From the NCBI GenBank assembly GCA_019638455.1, contig JAHBTU010000001.1:759501-823500 (forward strand): a stretch of DNA of 64,000 nucleotides, read 5' to 3'. This DNA is from Saprospiraceae bacterium. GTDB lineage: Bacteria > Bacteroidota > Bacteroidia > Chitinophagales > Saprospiraceae. Below are positions 61,677 through 64,000 of this stretch, in pieces. Below the pieces are notes generated by a model. It worked only from the letters and a program-made list of their open reading frames with translations, made no database searches and was not told where the DNA came from. A program made the position numbers and the translations under genes. Each line of letters starts with the position of its first letter. Position 1 is the first letter of the stretch.

Positions 61677-62008
61677 GTGTGTTTCAACTGTTGTTTTAAA
61701 TTGTCGCAAGTAAATCGGAACGCTGTTCCGATATTGCCGGAACAGCATTCCGGCGTACAAGAGCGACAATTTGAAATGCACCCGAGCACGATGGGGCTTT
61801 CGAGTTTTCCCTACATCCTAAAAAGGAGGTTTTGAAATGCCAGCGGATTGAGTTGGTGCAAAGTTGGTCGTAAAATGTTCGAGCAAGAATTTTATCCGCT
61901 GCGGAAATACTGTGAATAACTTTTCCGCTCAACTGCCCCCTGTTTTTCCCCGAAAACAGAAATTTGCCCCCCCCAACAACAACCACCAACAAACAACGAA
62001 CAACCACG
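61677..62008. other. Intergenic region with palindromic element and CAA-rich leader
   Basis: 332 bases between cutC and tex. It contains the nested palindrome 61698-61772 and, just before tex, a CAACAACCACCAACAA-type simple repeat (about 61970-62006). No gene-like frame was supported. Confidence 0.6.
61698..61772. repeat. Nested palindromic element
   Basis: An outer inverted repeat AAATTGTCGC / GCGACAATTT encloses two inner palindromes, CGGAACGCTGTTCCG and CCGGAACAGCATTCCGG, which also pair with one another (14 of 15 positions). This gives a cruciform-capable unit of 75 bases that resembles repetitive extragenic palindromes. Confidence 0.7.
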
Positions 62009-64000
62009 ATGTCCTACGCTCCCCGCATAGCCCCCCTCCTCAATATTTCCGCCCGCCGGGTGGAAGCCGTCATCGAACTGCTCGAAGGCGGCGCCACGAT
62101 TCCTTTTATCGCTCGCTACCGCAAAGAAGCAACTGGCGAACTCGACGAGGTGCAAATCGCCGACATCCAAGACACATGGAAAAAAATGCAGGAACTCGAC
62201 AAACGCCGCGAGGCCATCCTGCAAAGCATCGAAGAGCAGGGGAAACTGACACCCGAACTCCGAAAGGCTATCGAGGGAGCGGCGACAATGACCGAGTTGG
62301 AAGACCTGTACCTGCCTTACCGCCCCAAGCGCAAAACCCGCGCATCCGTCGCCATCGAAAAAGGTTTGGAGCCGTTGGCGAAAAGAATTTTCGCGCAAAA
62401 AGACAAGGAAGTGGAAACCATTGCTGCTCAATATATTACCGAACAAGTGCCGACGGTGGAAGACGCGCTGCAAGGGGCACGCGACATCATCGCCGAGTGG
62501 GTGAGCGAGGACATCAAAGCCCGCGACAAGGTGCGGCGGCATTTTCAAAAAGGCGCGGTCATCGCCTCCCGACTCGTGAAGGGCAAGGAAACAGAGGGGG
62601 CGAAGTACCGCGACTACTTTGAGTGGGGCGAGCCGCTCAAATCCTGCCCCTCGCACCGCTTGCTCGCCATGCGTCGGGGCGAGGAAGAAGGTTTTTTGCG
62701 GGTCTCCATCGCGCCGGAGGAGGAACGCGCCGTGCAGAGTCTGGATGAAATGTATGTGATTGGGTACGGCGAGTCGGCGGCACAGGTACGGACTGCCGTC
62801 AAGGACAGTTACAAACGGCTGTTGCAACCCTCTATCGAAACAGAATTTCGCAATTCGAGCAAGGAAAAAGCCGACGCGGAGGCCATCCGTGTTTTTGCCG
62901 AAAACCTGCGCCAATTGCTTCTGTCGGCTCCGTTAGGGGAGAAAAGGGTGCTGGGCATTGACCCCGGTTTCCGCACGGGCTGCAAGGTCGTTTGTCTCGA
63001 CGCGAGCGGCAATTTGCTTCATAACTCGACCATTTACCCGCACGAACCGCAGCGACAAGTATTTGAAAGCCAATCAGAAATCGAGCATTTGATAGAAAGA
63101 TTCGGCATCGAGGCCATCTCGGTCGGCAACGGCACTGCCGGACGCGAAACGATGGATTTTTTGCGGAAAATCAAATTCCAACGCCCCATCGAGATTTTTC
63201 AGGTGAACGAGGCGGGGGCTTCGATTTATTCGGCTTCGGAAATCGCCCGAGAGGAATTTCCGACCCATGACGTGACGGTGCGCGGCGCAGTCAGCATCGG
63301 GCGACGGCTGCTCGACCCGTTGGCGGAGTTGGTGAAAATTGACCCGAAAAGCATCGGGGTAGGGCAGTACCAGCACGATGTGCACCAGACCCAACTCAAA
63401 GAAAGCCTCGACCGCACGGTGGAAAGCTGCGTGAACGCCGTCGGCATCAACCTCAACACGGCAAGCAAACACCTACTCACCTACGTCTCCGGCCTCGGCC
63501 CCGTGCTGGCGCAAAACATCGTGAACTACCGGGCAGAAAACGGCGCGTTCAAAAAACGCAGCGACCTCAAAAAAGTCCCCCGCCTTGGCGACAAAGCCTT
63601 CGAACAATGCGCGGGGTTTCTCCGAATCCGCGAAGCCGCAAACCCTTTGGACAACACGGCTGTTCACCCCGAACGCTACGCGCTCGTGGAAGAGATGGCC
63701 GCCGACTTGGGCTGCAAAGTCGTTGATTTAGCACAAGATAAATCTCTGCGGGCGAAAATTGATTTGAAAAAATACGTTCGTGGCGACGTGGGTTTGCCAA
63801 CACTTCAAGACATCCTGAAAGAACTCGAAAAACCTGGCCTCGACCCGCGCGGCGCGGCCAAACCCTTCGAGTTTGCCAATATTCACTCGCTCGAAGACTT
63901 GCATCCCGGCATGGTGCTGCCCGGCATCGTGACCAACATCACCAACTTCGGCGCGTTCGTGGATATTGGTTTGAAAGACAGCGGCCTTGTCCATGTCTCG
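62009..64000 (+). CDS. tex: Tex family RNA-binding transcription accessory protein (partial, 3' end outside)
   Basis: The reading frame runs from the ATG at 62009 to the window edge without a stop (664 codons). The N-terminal helical part has SARRVEAVIELLEGGATIPFIARYRKE and ATMTELEDLYLPYRPKRKTRA. An RNase-H-like YqgF domain follows (VLGIDPGFRTGCKVVCLD), then helix-hairpin-helix motifs (SGLGPVLAQNIVNYRAENGAFKKRSDL ... VPRLGDKAFEQCAGFLRI), and the S1 domain begins at PGMVLPGIVTNITNFGAFVDI. These are the Tex domains in order; only the C-terminal part of S1 and the tail (usually about 50-100 residues) are missing. Tex binds nucleic acids and influences transcription. Confidence 0.95.
   Translation, partial: MSYAPRIAPLLNISARRVEAVIELLEGGATIPFIARYRKEATGELDEVQIADIQDTWKKMQELDKRREAILQSIEEQGKLTPELRKAIEGAATMTELEDLYLPYRPKRKTRASVAIEKGLEPLAKRIFAQKDKEVETIAAQYITEQVPTVEDALQGARDIIAEWVSEDIKARDKVRRHFQKGAVIASRLVKGKETEGAKYRDYFEWGEPLKSCPSHRLLAMRRGEEEGFLRVSIAPEEERAVQSLDEMYVIGYGESAAQVRTAVKDSYKRLLQPSIETEFRNSSKEKADAEAIRVFAENLRQLLLSAPLGEKRVLGIDPGFRTGCKVVCLDASGNLLHNSTIYPHEPQRQVFESQSEIEHLIERFGIEAISVGNGTAGRETMDFLRKIKFQRPIEIFQVNEAGASIYSASEIAREEFPTHDVTVRGAVSIGRRLLDPLAELVKIDPKSIGVGQYQHDVHQTQLKESLDRTVESCVNAVGINLNTASKHLLTYVSGLGPVLAQNIVNYRAENGAFKKRSDLKKVPRLGDKAFEQCAGFLRIREAANPLDNTAVHPERYALVEEMAADLGCKVVDLAQDKSLRAKIDLKKYVRGDVGLPTLQDILKELEKPGLDPRGAAKPFEFANIHSLEDLHPGMVLPGIVTNITNFGAFVDIGLKDSGLVHVS

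Noticed and set aside
61892..62914. Minus-strand open frame of 340 codons
   Set aside because: Antisense to tex, whose N-terminal domains are unmistakable.

Overview
The window looks like a chromosome segment of a Bacteroidota member, most likely the Saprospiria (Haliscomenobacter/Lewinella-like). The reasons are several large secreted proteins with SprB-type repeats and type IX secretion (T9SS) C-terminal sorting domains, a PorE-like OmpA protein next to a PorP/SprF protein, Bacteroidota-style TAnnTTTG -7 promoter elements, scarce Shine-Dalgarno sites, and families typical of the phylum (BT_3928-type DoxX protein, DUF1599, DUF4292, DUF1800/DUF1501 pair). Base composition is roughly balanced. 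No rRNA, tRNA, CRISPR array, transposase or phage gene was recognised.

Layout. 1-622 is a tandem array of twelve near-identical 52-bp units. 655-6838 holds a membrane protein, a deoxynucleoside kinase, folK, a lipoprotein and a 12-repeat SprB-like surface protein. 6978-18004 is the accessory region: a sigma-54 activator gene (6978-8411, +) faces a run of nine minus-strand genes (8412-17912). From the promoter end these encode two Glu/Trp/Tyr-rich glycine-zipper paralogues, an HExxH zinc peptidase, a 760-aa orphan protein, a PLP-dependent enzyme, a Cys-rich tagged protein, an amidohydrolase, a caspase/DUF4347-like protein carrying the same N-terminal tag, and a 195-aa orphan. A consensus sigma-54 promoter (TGGCAC-N5-TTGC) sits at 17990-18004, directly in front of the first gene, with a candidate upstream activator palindrome about 128 bp before the predicted start of transcription. 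This looks like an activator-controlled, largely undescribed system and is the main discovery candidate.

18184-32000 mixes a DUF4261 protein with a signal peptide, T9SS cargo, a Rieske oxygenase, AnmK, a double-thioredoxin lipoprotein, a Ca2+/Na+ antiporter, a medium-chain dehydrogenase, a phosphopantetheinyl transferase and a DinB-like protein. 31654-48271 is mainly housekeeping: an RsmF-type methyltransferase, ClpC, a STAS protein, MgsA, a GNAT protein, a BT_3928 protein, DUF1599, a VOC protein, a Kv-type channel, a dehydrogenase, an EnvC-like/DUF4292/TPR operon, EtfB/EtfA and a bifunctional nuclease. 48532-64000 holds a large T9SS cargo protein, the DUF1800/DUF1501 pair, an MFS transporter, an acidic protein, the PorE-like and PorP/SprF-like genes, CutC and the 5' two-thirds or more of tex, which runs off the window.

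Intergenic DNA carries a dispersed repeat family of about 95 bp (copies near 21362, 33328, 40831, 42801 and 56966, with degenerate ones elsewhere), a 27-bp perfect inverted repeat at 33078-33155, a palindromic element at 61698-61772 and several factor-independent terminators. Family names come from reading the translated sequence and remembered motifs; no database search was possible.
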